From assembly GCA_901472505.1 (NCBI GenBank), contig LR590468.1, positions 434,001 to 498,000 on the forward strand: a stretch of DNA of 64,000 nucleotides, given 5' to 3'. Position numbers and translations under genes: made by a program. This stretch comes from Proteus vulgaris. Its GTDB lineage: Bacteria; Pseudomonadota; Gammaproteobacteria; Enterobacterales; Enterobacteriaceae. Under the pieces are notes generated by a model that saw only the letters and a program-made list of their open reading frames with translations, ran no database searches and was not told the origin of the DNA. Positions 8,662 to 19,910 of this stretch are shown in pieces. The first letter of the stretch is position 1, and every line of letters begins with the position of its first letter.

Positions 8662-9550
8662 ATGGAGCCAACAACACGCTTAATCGATCGCACACTATCT
8701 TTTGCTCTCCTTGATCCCAGAATTGAAGCTGTAATACTGACAGGATCATTAGGGCGTAATAAAAAGATAGACAGTTATTCTGATATTGATATAGAGCTTA
8801 TCGGTTATGGCGCGACAGAGCTCGCAAAAAACCAACATTGGCTATCACAATTTGGAAATAGCCTTGTCAGCTTACAATTGGACTGTGAAGATCCCAAAGG
8901 TCAATTTTGGCCTATCTACCTACATGTTTTAGCTCAAGGTCGCAAAATGGATATTATGATGGCAGAGCCTGAGCGTATTTTTAACATGAAAACAGAAGGA
9001 CTTAGCCCAGTTTACCAGCGTGGATACCAAATCTTACTTGATAAAACAGGTTTATGTGACGGACTTCCTGAAATTAGCACCATAACGCCACCTACGCTCA
9101 CTAAAGAGCAAGCTTACAATAATGCTCAAGAATTCTGGTTTGAAGCGTCACAGGTCGCTATAGCCATTTTACGCCATGAATTTTGGTTTGCTAATTATCG
9201 CATGAACGATATGCGTGAATGGCTAATCGCGTTACTTGAACAAGTTGCGTTACACCACCGCACCAACACAAGATGTGTGGTATCAAGGAAAAAATCTGAA
9301 AGAATGGCTACCTAAATTTTATTCATTACGATCATTAGAAAGTACACTTGCAATGAGTACACCTTATGAATCAGCCGCAGCCCTTTCGATTATGATGGCT
9401 TTTTTTATTGATGCATCAAAACGGCTTGATTATTCCCTTGATACCGCAAAAAAAACCCAAGAGCAAGTGAGTAATTGGCTTATTGACAATGAACTTTTGA
9501 CTGAAAATGAATATACCCAGATTACGTCATCAATTATTTGCCATTACTGA
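8662..9550 (+). CDS. ANT(6)-like aminoglycoside 6-adenylyltransferase family protein, with a frame break
   Basis: Rejoined protein is 295 residues, the usual length of streptomycin 6-adenylyltransferases (AadE/AadK/ANT(6)). The nucleotidyltransferase signature GSLGRNKKIDSYSDIDIE (about residues 28-45) carries the GS and DxD metal-binding residues; later blocks QEFWFEASQVAIAILR, NYRMNDMREWLIALLEQ and KNLKEWLPKFY fit the family. It breaks within ACCACCGCACC (9254-9264); removal of one C joins HH to APTQDVWYQG. The family would AMP-modify the 6-OH of streptomycin, but chromosomal members vary in activity. Whether the break is real or a sequencing error decides if it is functional. A good AGAGAG ribosome site precedes ATG 8662. 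Confidence 0.8.
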
Positions 9551-9719
9551 TTTCAAAGTGATTTTTAATTGTGTGAGGTCTTTTTTTCAATTTTGAAAAA
9601 ACTATCTTAGTTATTCAGTCCAGAGATTAGATAGCATTATCAGAAAAACTGGAGAGACATTAATTGATAATGTGGCTAATTATTAGAACGATGGTAAATA
9701 ATCAAGGAAGGGTTTGAAA

Positions 9720-9795
9720 TGGTGGGTCGTGGGCGATTCGAACGCCCGACCAATTGATTAAAAGTCAACTGCTCTACCGACTGAGCTAACGACCC
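9720..9795 (-). tRNA. tRNA-Lys (anticodon TTT), copy 1
   Basis: 76-base cloverleaf with encoded CCA, anticodon loop ACTTTTAAT. Identical to the copies at 9836 and 9950. Last gene of a six-tRNA minus-strand operon. Confidence 0.97.
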
Positions 9796-9835
9796 CTTTA
9801 ATAATTTTGCGTCAATCCGTAAGTAGCTTTGTGAA

Positions 9836-9911
9836 TGGTGGGTCGTGGGCGATTCGAACGCCCGACCAATTGATTAAAAGTCAACTGCTCTACCGACTGA
9901 GCTAACGACCC
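9836..9911 (-). tRNA. tRNA-Lys (TTT), copy 2
   Basis: Identical in sequence to the neighbouring tRNA-Lys genes, CCA encoded, separated from them by about 40 bases. Confidence 0.97.
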
Positions 9912-9949
9912 GTCACAATATTCACTACTTTATGTTGTATTCTTAGGCA

Positions 9950-10025
9950 TGGTGGGTCGTGGGCGATTCGAACGCCCGACCAATTGATTAAAAGTCAACT
10001 GCTCTACCGACTGAGCTAACGACCC
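9950..10025 (-). tRNA. tRNA-Lys (TTT), copy 3
   Basis: Identical to the other two tRNA-Lys copies, CCA encoded. Follows the three tRNA-Val genes in the transcript. Confidence 0.97.
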
Positions 10026-10066
10026 ATACCTAATTATGTGATATTGCGCGAAATAACCGAATGAAG

Positions 10067-10142
10067 TGGTGGGCGGTATTGGGCTCGAACCAACAACCTC
10101 CTCCTTGTAAGGGAGATGCTCTACCAACTGAGCTAACCGCCC
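10067..10142 (-). tRNA. tRNA-Val (TAC), variant copy
   Basis: 76 bases with CCA, anticodon TAC in loop CTTACAA. Differs from the other two copies by one base at tRNA position 48 (T instead of C). Confidence 0.96.
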
Positions 10143-10185
10143 ACTTCATGATGACTAAATTCTCACTACCACGCTTTAATGTAAT

Positions 10186-10261
10186 TGGTGGGCGGTATTG
10201 GGCTCGAACCAACGACCTCCTCCTTGTAAGGGAGATGCTCTACCAACTGAGCTAACCGCCC
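10186..10261 (-). tRNA. tRNA-Val (TAC)
   Basis: 76 bases with CCA, anticodon TAC, identical to the copy at 10301. Confidence 0.97.
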
Positions 10262-10300
10262 AATTACATTAAATCATACAACGTACCACAACGATAATAA

Positions 10301-10376
10301 TGGTGGGCGGTATTGGGCTCGAACCAACGACCTCCTCCTTGTAAGGGAGATGCTCTACCAACTGAGCTAACCGCCC
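10301..10376 (-). tRNA. tRNA-Val (TAC), first gene of the operon
   Basis: 76 bases with CCA, anticodon TAC. Nearest to the promoter at 10392-10419, so it begins the val-val-val-lys-lys-lys transcript. Confidence 0.97.
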
Positions 10377-10391
10377 GTCGTGATGGGGTGC

Positions 10392-10419
10392 ATTATAGGG
10401 ATACTGCGCTATGAGTCAA
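10392..10419 (-). promoter_or_regulatory. Strong promoter of the tRNA-Val/Lys operon
   Basis: On the minus strand TTGACT (10414-10419) and a perfect TATAAT (10392-10397) are 16 bases apart, followed by the C-rich discriminator GCACCCC, typical of stringently controlled stable-RNA promoters. The rest of the 319-base gap up to gltX (10377-10695) shows no gene. Confidence 0.85.
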
Positions 10420-10695
10420 CGATTTTTATCAGATTTTTATCGTGAAAATGACTGTTCGTTTTATTTTTAGTCAAGATGCTTTTTTTAGCACCATAAGTAA
10501 CACAGCAATTAATCAAAATAATCTTCTGTGTGTTCTTCGTCAAACAAAAAATCATCAATTTGAAATTTTTATCTCTGTTAAAAGCTTAATGCCATTGAGG
10601 AATTAGCATCCAGTGATAAAATAAGGCAACCATTTTGTTTTTTTGATAATCACGATTACTTATTTATATAAGTAAGACGTACTAAGGCAATCCCA

Positions 10696-12114
10696 ATGAG
10701 TAAAATAAAAACCCGTTTTGCACCAAGTCCTACTGGCTATCTACATGTTGGTGGTGCGCGTACCGCACTTTATTCCTGGTTATATAGCCGTCATAATAAG
10801 GGCGAGTTTGTACTGCGTATTGAAGACACCGACTTAGAACGTTCTACTCAGCCAGCCATTGATGCAATCATGGATGGTATGAATTGGTTAAATCTGAATT
10901 GGGATGAAGGTCCTTATTATCAGACTAAACGCTTCGATCGCTATAACCAAGTTATCGATCAAATGTTATCTGCGGGTACCGCGTACCGTTGTTATTGCTC
11001 TAAAGAACGCTTAGAACAATTACGCGAAGATCAAATGGCAAAAGGTGAAAAACCTCGTTACGATGGCTGTTGCCGTGGTGGTAATCATAATCACAGTGCT
11101 GATGAACCTCATGTTGTACGTTTCTTAAATCCACAAGAAGGCTCTGTAATTTTTGATGATAAAATCCGTGGCCCAATTGAATTTAGCAACCTAGAACTGG
11201 ATGACCTTATTATTCGTCGTACTGATGGGTCTCCAACTTATAACTTTTGTGTTGTTATCGATGACTGGGATATGGAAATCACTCACGTTATTCGTGGTGA
11301 AGATCACATCAACAATACACCTCGCCAAATCAATATTCTCAAAGCATTAGGTGCACCTGTCCCTGAATATGCCCACGTCTCAATGATTTTAGGTGATGAC
11401 GGTAAAAAACTATCCAAGCGCTATAATGCCGTAAGTGTGATGCAATATCGTGATGACGGCTATTTACCAGAGGCTCTGCTAAACTACTTAGTACGTTTAG
11501 GTTGGTCTCATGGTGACCAAGAGATCTTTTCTATTGATGAAATGATTGAGCATTTTACTTTAGAAGCTATCAGTAAATCAGCCAGTGCATTTAACACTGA
11601 TAAATTACTTTGGTTAAACCATCATTATATTAATACACTACCAGCAGAAAAAGTTGCCGTTCACTTAGATTGGCATATCAAACAACAAAATATTGATACC
11701 AGCAATGGTCCATCATTAGTTGAACTGATCAAATTATTAGGTGAACGCTGTAAAACGTTAAAAGAAATGGCTGAAAGTTGCCATTACTTCTATGTTGATT
11801 TCGAGACCTTTGAAGAAACAGCAGCAAAAAAACATTTACGCCCAGTCGCTCGCCAACCATTAGAAGTGGTTCGTGATAAATTATCAGCAATTACAGATTG
11901 GACTGCTGAAAATGTTCACCAAGCCATTCAAGATACCGCTGATGAATTAGAAATCGGTATGGGTAAAGTCGGTATGCCATTACGTGTTGCTGTAACGGGT
12001 GCAGGCCAATCTCCTGGTTTAGACGTTACTGTTCACGCTATTGGTAAAACTCGTAGTATTGCACGTATTAATAAAGCATTAGACTTTATTACTGAAAGAG
12101 AAAACCAAGCCTAA
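10696..12114 (+). CDS. gltX: Glutamyl-tRNA synthetase
   Basis: 472-residue class I aminoacyl-tRNA synthetase that charges tRNA-Glu. The HIGH-equivalent [11 protein letters not shown] lies at about residues 10-20 and the KMSKS-equivalent KKLSKR near 238. The cysteines of CYCSKE and GCC near residues 98-127 match the zinc site of E. coli GltX. C-terminal anticodon-binding domain complete; length within one residue of E. coli. Flanked on both sides by tRNA genes, as in E. coli (val/lys on one side, ala on the other). A terminator follows. Confidence 0.98.
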   Translation: MSKIKTRFAPSPTGYLHVGGARTALYSWLYSRHNKGEFVLRIEDTDLERSTQPAIDAIMDGMNWLNLNWDEGPYYQTKRFDRYNQVIDQMLSAGTAYRCYCSKERLEQLREDQMAKGEKPRYDGCCRGGNHNHSADEPHVVRFLNPQEGSVIFDDKIRGPIEFSNLELDDLIIRRTDGSPTYNFCVVIDDWDMEITHVIRGEDHINNTPRQINILKALGAPVPEYAHVSMILGDDGKKLSKRYNAVSVMQYRDDGYLPEALLNYLVRLGWSHGDQEIFSIDEMIEHFTLEAISKSASAFNTDKLLWLNHHYINTLPAEKVAVHLDWHIKQQNIDTSNGPSLVELIKLLGERCKTLKEMAESCHYFYVDFETFEETAAKKHLRPVARQPLEVVRDKLSAITDWTAENVHQAIQDTADELEIGMGKVGMPLRVAVTGAGQSPGLDVTVHAIGKTRSIARINKALDFITERENQA

Positions 12115-12137
12115 TTTGCTTGCTAATTTGGCTTCCT

Positions 12138-12179
12138 AAAAAAGATACATTCCTAAAATAGGACGTGTATCTTTTTTTT
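12138..12179 (+). terminator. gltX terminator
   Basis: Arms AAAAGATACA and TGTATCTTTT with an intervening loop, followed by a run of eight T. Confidence 0.85.
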
Positions 12180-12222
12180 GTACTCTTTTTCAGCAATCAA
12201 CAAATAATATGAAATTAACTGA

Positions 12223-12251
12223 TTGACAGTATTGTGCTTGTTGCCTATTAT
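12223..12251 (+). promoter_or_regulatory. Promoter of the tRNA-Ala pair
   Basis: Perfect TTGACA at 12223-12228, 17-base spacer, TATTAT at 12246-12251, then a GC-rich discriminator and the first tRNA-Ala 20 bases on. Confidence 0.85.
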
Positions 12252-12271
12252 CAAGCCCGTTCCAGTATGTT

Positions 12272-12347
<76 letters not shown>

Positions 12348-12374
12348 ATATACGTTTAGAACACTACAATATCT

Positions 12375-12450
<76 letters not shown>

Positions 12451-12460
12451 GAATTTCAAG

Positions 12461-12492
12461 ATCCTGAAGCGAAATCTTCGGGATTTTTTTTG
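12461..12492 (+). terminator. Terminator of the tRNA-Ala operon
   Basis: Stem ATCCTGAAG / CTTCGGGAT followed by a run of eight T, ten bases after the second tRNA-Ala. Confidence 0.88.
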
Positions 12493-12521
12493 TTTTCTAT
12501 TCTTCCTGATTTATTTTATTT

Positions 12522-13274
12522 CTATTGTGCAGTGTAACCACCATCAATGGCATAGAATGCTCCTGTTGTGAAACTACTCTCATCTGAAAGTAAAAAAGCA
12601 ACGGTTTTAGCGACTTCATCTCTCGTTGCCATCCGTTTCATTGGGTGTGTATTTGCCATCCACTCACGCACTTCATTTGGCAGTACTTGCATTCTTGGCG
12701 TATCAACATAACCAGGGCCTATTGCATTAATCCTCACGCCTTTATCTGCAAATTCAAGAGCTACTGAACGTGTAATACCCAACACAGCATGTTTTGCTGC
12801 GGTATACGCTGAAATCCCCGCTATCCCAACAATACCATTAGAAGACGAAAGATTCACAATACTCCCTCCCCCACTTTTTAATATTGCAGGTATGCCATAT
12901 TTCAAACCATAAAATACGCCATTAATATCGGTATCAATTACTGTTTTCCAATCCTCAATATCATAATCCACGATTGGTGTATTATGAGGCCCCGTGACCC
13001 CTGCATTATTAACCAAGCCATGTAATGCCCCAGCTTGCGACATAACAGCCTCAATCATTTTTTCAACTTGAGAAGGTGAGGTCATATCAGCCTGTAAAGC
13101 AATGACTTTTTTACCTGTTGCATCAATAGAATGCGCTGTTTTTATGACTTTTTCTAAATGCCGACCTGTAATAAAAACCATTGCTCCACGCTGAAAAAGT
13201 AGTTGTGCAATGCCTTCACCAACACCAGTACTCGCTCCCGTTACTAAAATTACTTTATCTTCAAAATAGCTCAT
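12522..13274 (-). CDS. SDR-family NAD(P)-dependent oxidoreductase
   Basis: 250-residue classical short-chain dehydrogenase/reductase: cofactor motif TGASTGVGEGIA near residues 12-23, NNAGVTG near 85, catalytic Ser in VNLSSSNG, YTAAKHA with catalytic Tyr and Lys, and a C-terminal TGAFYAIDGGYTAQ typical of the family. The substrate cannot be told. I chose ATG 13274 because GAGG lies eight bases upstream; the ATG six codons earlier has no ribosome site. Divergent from a MarR-type regulator, with three palindromic operators between them, so the regulator probably represses this gene in response to the enzyme's substrate or a related stress. Confidence 0.9.
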   Translation of the reverse strand: MSYFEDKVILVTGASTGVGEGIAQLLFQRGAMVFITGRHLEKVIKTAHSIDATGKKVIALQADMTSPSQVEKMIEAVMSQAGALHGLVNNAGVTGPHNTPIVDYDIEDWKTVIDTDINGVFYGLKYGIPAILKSGGGSIVNLSSSNGIVGIAGISAYTAAKHAVLGITRSVALEFADKGVRINAIGPGYVDTPRMQVLPNEVREWMANTHPMKRMATRDEVAKTVAFLLSDESSFTTGAFYAIDGGYTAQ

Positions 13275-13325
13275 CTCACTAGCCTCTTTCATAATTAAAT
13301 AGTTATTATAACACCCACAATATAA

Positions 13326-13340
13326 TTAACTAAAGTTAAC
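13326..13340. promoter_or_regulatory. Palindromic operator-like site 1 (SDR side)
   Basis: TTAACTAAAGTTAAC in the 175-base SDR/marR gap. Its first 14 bases are the exact reverse complement of the first 14 bases of the site at 13413-13427, as expected for a dimeric MarR operator. Confidence 0.6.
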
Positions 13341-13356
13341 TATATTTTATCTTATT

Positions 13357-13376
13357 TGATTAAATTTAGTTAATCA
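13357..13376. promoter_or_regulatory. Palindromic operator-like site 2 (middle)
   Basis: TGATTAA, six bases, TTAATCA: perfect seven-base arms, and it contains TTTAGTTAA, shared with the site at 13413. Confidence 0.55.
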
Positions 13377-13412
13377 ATATAAAATTTATTCAATGCCAGC
13401 GACCTGTTATTA

Positions 13413-13427
13413 TTAACTTTAGTTAAC
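13413..13427. promoter_or_regulatory. Palindromic operator-like site 3 (marR side)
   Basis: TTAACTTTAGTTAAC, 22 bases before the marR start codon, where a bound repressor would block transcription or initiation (autoregulation). Confidence 0.6.
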
Positions 13428-13449
13428 AGTAATATGAGAGTAATTATTT

Positions 13450-13890
13450 GTGGATAAAAATAAATTAGAAAATGCCTTGTCATTATTACAATGCACTCTT
13501 GTTGCACAACGAACTCGTTATACACCTGAACCTGTCACTTGGGGTCAATATGATATTTTAGAATTATTACGCCTACGAGGCGACTTAACACCTTCCCAAT
13601 TAAGTAATTCGTTAGCAATTTCAAGACAAAATTTATCGAAGTTTATGCGAGGATTAAAAGCCTTAGGCTTTATTACACAATATCGTTCTGAGAAAGATAA
13701 ACGCGAATTTATTACTCAACTAACCGATGAAGGGCATGCATTTTTAGAAAGGGCTGCATTAGGCCGAAAGCAGAATGCAAAAAAAATTCAGGAAAGATTA
13801 ACAATTGAAGAGCAAACATTATTTATTGAATTAAGTCAAAAAATTATTAATGCATTAACATCTGAAAAATTAGGTATAAATAATGATTAA
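13450..13890 (+). CDS. MarR-family transcriptional regulator
   Basis: 146 residues with a central winged helix-turn-helix: helices around LTPSQLSNSLAISRQNLSKFMRGLKALG (about residues 50-77), then the wing with the conserved YRSEKDKREF DxR-type motif near 80-90. Starts with GTG 13450; no ATG fits better. Divergent from the SDR gene, and the gap carries three palindromes, so it most likely controls both. Ligand unknown. It ends two bases from the convergent ypeB. Confidence 0.88.
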   Translation: MDKNKLENALSLLQCTLVAQRTRYTPEPVTWGQYDILELLRLRGDLTPSQLSNSLAISRQNLSKFMRGLKALGFITQYRSEKDKREFITQLTDEGHAFLERAALGRKQNAKKIQERLTIEEQTLFIELSQKIINALTSEKLGINND

Positions 13891-13892
13891 GA

Positions 13893-14108
13893 TCACCGCT
13901 TTAATGGCTTCAATAGTCCCTCTAACCCTTCAATTTTAATTGCAAGGGTCATCTCCATGAGTTGCCCTAATTTTCCTTCTGGGAACGCCCCTTTCTTAGC
14001 AAACCATAATAAATACTCTTCAGGCAAATCGACCAACATTCGTCCTTTATACTTTCCAAATGGCATTTGTGTATTTGCTATATCAATAAGGTGTTGTTTC
14101 TCGAGCAT
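13893..14108 (-). CDS. ypeB: YpeB, DUF3820 family protein
   Basis: 71-residue protein nearly the same as E. coli YpeB: MLEKQHLIDIANTQMPFGKY, then DLPEEYLLWFAKKG and GLLKPLKR. DUF3820 proteins are small, with an exonuclease-like Gly-Lys-Tyr motif (MPFGKYKG), and are of unknown function. I chose ATG 14108, where the family begins; the longer frame from 14189 would begin inside the nupC terminator. In E. coli ypeB is also close to ligA. Confidence 0.87.
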   Translation of the reverse strand: MLEKQHLIDIANTQMPFGKYKGRMLVDLPEEYLLWFAKKGAFPEGKLGQLMEMTLAIKIEGLEGLLKPLKR

Positions 14109-14164
14109 GTTATATACCACTTTGTCATCGAAGGAATAGAGTCGATTATAAGGTAATTGAAAGA

Positions 14165-14194
14165 TAAAAAAAGCAGTACCCGAAGGCACTGCTT
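14165..14194 (-). terminator. nupC terminator with UUCG tetraloop
   Basis: On the minus strand arms AAGCAGTGCC / GGTACTGCTT close a UUCG loop (one G-U pair), followed by a run of T. Confidence 0.9.
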
Positions 14195-14274
14195 GATTTT
14201 CTGTTACCTAATTAACAAATAACTCGGTTTACATTGTTATTTTATTCACATGCTATCTGTTTTATCTTGAGTGA

Positions 14275-15459
14275 TTAAACAAACAGACCCGCGATAGCCG
14301 CAGATAAGAAGCTCACTAATGTAGAGCCGAACAGTAATTTCAGACCAAAACGAGAAACAACGTTACCTTGCATTTCGTTTAAACCTTTAATCGCACCTGC
14401 AACAATTCCGATTGAAGAGAAGTTAGCAAATGAAACTAAGAATACCGATAAAATACCCACTGAACGGGGTGAAATATCAGCTGCAATATCTTGTAAGCTA
14501 CCCATGGCAACAAATTCGTTAGAGACTAATTTTGTTGCCATCACACTACCAACACGTAATGCGTCTTGTTCTGGTACACCAATCACCCATGCTAATGGAT
14601 AGAAAACGTAACCTAAGCAATCTTGGAAACTGATACCAAAAATCATACTGAAAATTGCATTCACTGCAGCAATTAAGGCAATGAAACCAATCAGCATTGC
14701 AGCCACGATTAACGCAACCTTGAAGCCTGCTAAGATATATTCACCTAACATTTCAAAGAAGCTTTGGCCTTCATGCAGATTCCCCATTTGAATGTCTTCT
14801 TCATTCTCAACAGAATATGGGTTTATTACAGAAAGGACGATAAAAGTACTGAACATATTCAGTACTAAAGCAGCAACAACATATTTTGGATCTAGCATTG
14901 TCATGTATGCACCAACAATTGACATTGATACTGTCGACATAGCTGTTGCAGCCATCGTGTACATACGACGCTGGGACATTTTTCCTAATACATCTTTATA
15001 GGCAATAAAGTTCTCTGATTGCCCAAGAACTAATGAGCTCACTGCGTTGAATGATTCTAATTTCCCCATACCGTTCACTTTGGAAAGCACAGTACCGATA
15101 ATGCGGATCACGAAAGGTAATACTTTGATATGTTGAAGAATACCAATTAATGCAGAAATAAAGATAATTGGACAAAGTACATTCAGGAAGAAGAATGCTA
15201 AACCACCTTTCATCATGCCACCAAATACAAATTCAGTCCCTTGAGCGGCATAACCTAATAAGTGATCAAATAATCCAGCGAAGCCACGAACAAAGCCTTC
15301 ACCAACATCAGAGTTGAGGAAGAACCATGCCAATGCGATTTCAATAACTAATAACTGCACGATATAACGCAGACGGATCCCTTTGCGGTTATTACTCGCA
15401 ATGAATGCTAATGCGCCAATAACGGCGAGTGCCAAAACGAAGTGAATGATAGAAGACAT
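14275..15459 (-). CDS. nupC: Nucleoside permease NupC
   Basis: 394-residue concentrative nucleoside transporter (CNT family), an inner-membrane proton symporter for nucleosides. Several hydrophobic helices; the core blocks [40 protein letters not shown], and [11 protein letters not shown] match the family, including the Gln-Ser-Glu-Asn and Asn-Glu-Phe residues of the nucleoside site. Full length. A near-perfect CRP box lies 60-80 bases upstream, matching known CRP/CytR control of nupC in E. coli. Monocistronic. Confidence 0.96.
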   Translation of the reverse strand: MSSIIHFVLALAVIGALAFIASNNRKGIRLRYIVQLLVIEIALAWFFLNSDVGEGFVRGFAGLFDHLLGYAAQGTEFVFGGMMKGGLAFFFLNVLCPIIFISALIGILQHIKVLPFVIRIIGTVLSKVNGMGKLESFNAVSSLVLGQSENFIAYKDVLGKMSQRRMYTMAATAMSTVSMSIVGAYMTMLDPKYVVAALVLNMFSTFIVLSVINPYSVENEEDIQMGNLHEGQSFFEMLGEYILAGFKVALIVAAMLIGFIALIAAVNAIFSMIFGISFQDCLGYVFYPLAWVIGVPEQDALRVGSVMATKLVSNEFVAMGSLQDIAADISPRSVGILSVFLVSFANFSSIGIVAGAIKGLNEMQGNVVSRFGLKLLFGSTLVSFLSAAIAGLFV

Positions 15460-15501
15460 GCATGCTCCAAAAATAAAAATAAATCTTGAGGAGCATTTTA
15501 T

Positions 15502-15536
15502 GTAACGCGTAACATTACGATGTGACTATTGTCACA
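15502..15536 (-). promoter_or_regulatory. CRP box and adjoining CytR-like repeat upstream of nupC
   Basis: TGTGA-CTATTG-TCACA at 15521-15536 is a perfect-arm CRP site. Next to it, at 15502-15513, GTAAC-GC-GTAAC is a direct repeat (GTTAC on the coding strand) that resembles CytR half-sites. CRP identification is good; CytR is a suggestion based on E. coli nupC. Confidence 0.75.
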
Positions 15537-15634
15537 ATATCATGAAACTGCATACACACTAATTATTAAATAAGATAGGTTGATCACACTTTATGAGTTA
15601 CTAAAGAAACATTAAATGTAAATTTCGCTTAAGT

Positions 15635-15671
15635 AAAAAAATGCTACTGAGAGCATTTCTCAGTAGCATTT
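15635..15671 (-). terminator. ligA terminator
   Basis: Arms ATGCTACTGAG / CTCAGTAGCAT with a seven-base loop and a minus-strand U-tract, 18 bases after the ligA stop. Confidence 0.9.
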
Positions 15672-15688
15672 ATCAAATAATAGAGTGA

Positions 15689-17719
<2,031 letters not shown>

Positions 17720-17733
17720 TTATCACCAAAGAA

Positions 17734-17762
17734 GAAAAACCCCCGCAAGCGGGGGCTTTTTT
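17734..17762 (-). terminator. Terminator between zipA and ligA
   Basis: Very stable stem CCCCCGC / GCGGGGG with a two-base loop, U-tracts on both sides. Should strongly reduce read-through from zipA into ligA. Confidence 0.85.
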
Positions 17763-17773
17763 ACAGATAGAAA

Positions 17774-18802
17774 CTATTGATTTAAATCTAGTGTCCTGCG
17801 AATTTTAGATTTATAAAGCTCGATTTTTTGTGGCGTTAAGAGTTTGCGTTCATCATCAAGCACAACCCCTCCCACATCAGATGCTATACGTTGAGCCGTC
17901 AGTAACATCAATTTAAAGTTTTGATTAGCATCACCATAAGACGGCACCATCATAAACATAGAGACACCTGGCGTGGTTAATTCAGCCATCGTATCAATGT
18001 CAAAGGTTCCCGGCTTCACCATATTCGCTAAGCTAAACAAAACAGGGCCATTAGCTGTTGGATTAAGGTGACGATGGAAAATATTCATTTCTCCAAACTG
18101 GAATCCAGCTTGCATAATACTTTGCATCAATACTTCGCCATCCAACATTTGACCATGGTGTGCACTCACGTTTAAGACAATAACCAGCTCTTTCTCTGCG
18201 ATTTCTGCCGATGGCTCAGATCCCGCTTTTGGCTCTTCAGCCGGAGCATAATCCGAAGCCTCAGTCTCAACAGGAGTTACATGGGCCGTTGTCTCTGAAA
18301 TCGAAGGCTCTGAACTCACCGATGGACTTACTGTATTACCGGGTGATTTTATCTCACTCGCAACATTAGCCACAGATGCTTGTATTGGCTCATCCCTGAC
18401 AACAGGTGCAGACTCTTTTTCAATAACATCAAATACACCAAGACTTGGCTCTTGTTGTAATGATGTCTCGTTAGAATGCCCTTTTGCTTGGTTTTCAGAC
18501 ATTAATGGATCTCTATCAGCCACCGAAAATTCAGGTTCATGTAGAGACTCCGATTTTATCGGTGGCTCACTCTCCCGTTTTTCAGTAGAGGACAAAGTTG
18601 ATGTCTGATGACTAACCTCAGCATATTGTGGTTCGTCATCGTTCTCATCTGACTGATAATTCTGTTTCTGACGTTTTACTGGGCGATTACGGAAAAGCTT
18701 AGAACGCTCTTTTCGACCAATCCATAAGCCGTGTAATAACAAAGCTATGATTAAAATCGCACCAACAACGATTAATATCAGACGCAAATTTTGCTGCATC
18801 AT
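17774..18802 (-). CDS. zipA: Cell division protein ZipA
   Basis: 342 residues. N-terminal single transmembrane anchor [20 protein letters not shown], a charged stretch ([15 protein letters not shown]), a long Pro/Glu/Ser-rich linker, and a C-terminal globular domain from about residue 205 ([19 protein letters not shown] to [15 protein letters not shown]) that binds the FtsZ tail. ZipA tethers FtsZ to the inner membrane at the division ring. The linker is unlike the Pro/Gln-rich one of E. coli, as expected for this fast-evolving part. ATG 18802 begins [10 protein letters not shown] as in E. coli; the longer frame to 18844 is not used. Confidence 0.95.
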   Translation of the reverse strand: MMQQNLRLILIVVGAILIIALLLHGLWIGRKERSKLFRNRPVKRQKQNYQSDENDDEPQYAEVSHQTSTLSSTEKRESEPPIKSESLHEPEFSVADRDPLMSENQAKGHSNETSLQQEPSLGVFDVIEKESAPVVRDEPIQASVANVASEIKSPGNTVSPSVSSEPSISETTAHVTPVETEASDYAPAEEPKAGSEPSAEIAEKELVIVLNVSAHHGQMLDGEVLMQSIMQAGFQFGEMNIFHRHLNPTANGPVLFSLANMVKPGTFDIDTMAELTTPGVSMFMMVPSYGDANQNFKLMLLTAQRIASDVGGVVLDDERKLLTPQKIELYKSKIRRTLDLNQ

Positions 18803-19025
18803 TTCTATCTCTGTTGTCTTGAGGTTTAATAGCCACGTTGGCAAATATTACTTTTTACTAAGAGTATTTGCCAACGCTCATAAGTGCAAGCCAATACTTA
18901 ATTTTCTTGTCACAAAGATACACACTTCAATCTCTTATGCACATTTTTTAGACAATTCATGACTAGTAAGGCTGATTATCTCCCTATATGATACTAGCTT
19001 GCCCTCATTGGAGAGAATAGGAAGT

Positions 19026-19796
19026 ATGACAAATTTGACAGAAACGAATAAAAATTTAAATGGATTTCATTATTTTGCTCTTGGTTGGCGTTTAATTACA
19101 CGCAAAGGGCTAAAACGTTTTGTTATCTTACCCCTACTTGCCAATATTATTATTCTCGGAAGTGCCTTTTGGTGGTTATATGGTCAAATAGGTGGCATGG
19201 TCAATTGGATGATGGAAAAAGTCCCTGATTGGTTACAATGGCTAAGTTATTTAATTTGGCCATTATCCGTTATTTTTATTTTATTGGTGTTCACTTATTT
19301 CTTTAGCACCTTAGCCAATATTATTGCCTCCCCTTTTAATGGCTTATTGGCTGAAAAACTGGAAGGTCAAATAACCGGTATTACACCGCCAGACACTGGT
19401 ATTACAGGTATTTTGAAAGATGTTCCACGTATTTTAAAACGTGAGTTAATTAAAATAGCTTATTATTTACCTCGCGCTATTGTCTTGTTATTACTCTATT
19501 TTATCCCAGTTGTCGGACAAACCGTTGCCCCTATTTTATGGTTTGCTTTTGGTGCCTGGATGATGGCAATTCAATATAATGACTTCCCGTTTGATAACCA
19601 TAAAATTTCATTCGCAACGATGAAATCTTCACTCAAACAGGACAAATGGAATAATCTTCAATTTGGTATGATTATTAATATTTTCACCATGATCCCTATT
19701 CTAAATTTAGTTATCATGCCTGTCGCTATTTGTGGTGCAACAGCAATGTGGTGCGACCGTTATCGCAAACAACATACACAAGAAGGACAGTGGTAA
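19026..19796 (+). CDS. cysZ: Sulfate transporter CysZ
   Basis: 256-residue inner-membrane protein with hydrophobic helices, matching E. coli Cys[51 protein letters not shown] and [15 protein letters not shown]. CysZ is a sulfate channel that supplies cysteine biosynthesis. ATG 19026 is chosen because GGAGAG sits about ten bases upstream and the family starts at MTNL. It is divergent from zipA as in E. coli, and the CysB-regulon gene cysK is close downstream on the same strand, though a terminator and a minus-strand gene separate them. Confidence 0.95.
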   Translation: MTNLTETNKNLNGFHYFALGWRLITRKGLKRFVILPLLANIIILGSAFWWLYGQIGGMVNWMMEKVPDWLQWLSYLIWPLSVIFILLVFTYFFSTLANIIASPFNGLLAEKLEGQITGITPPDTGITGILKDVPRILKRELIKIAYYLPRAIVLLLLYFIPVVGQTVAPILWFAFGAWMMAIQYNDFPFDNHKISFATMKSSLKQDKWNNLQFGMIINIFTMIPILNLVIMPVAICGATAMWCDRYRKQHTQEGQW

Positions 19797-19826
19797 GCTT
19801 TATTTAGCTACTTATCGATAATGTTG

Positions 19827-19860
19827 AAAAACCCCGTTTATTTAAAGCGGGGTTTTATTT
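19827..19860 (+). terminator. cysZ terminator
   Basis: AAAACCCCG / CGGGGTTTT stem followed by ATTTT, 30 bases after cysZ. Confidence 0.85.
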
Positions 19861-19910
19861 TATAGATTATGTTTAAAAACACTCATTGGCATATTTAACC
19901 ATTGTGCATA

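Noticed and set aside
9930..10255. Small open frames across the tRNA cluster on both strands
   Set aside because: They arise from the repeated tRNA-Val and tRNA-Lys genes and have no protein features.
14108..14189. Longer ypeB start at 14189
   Set aside because: It would begin inside the nupC terminator hairpin, and the family begins at MLEKQHLI.
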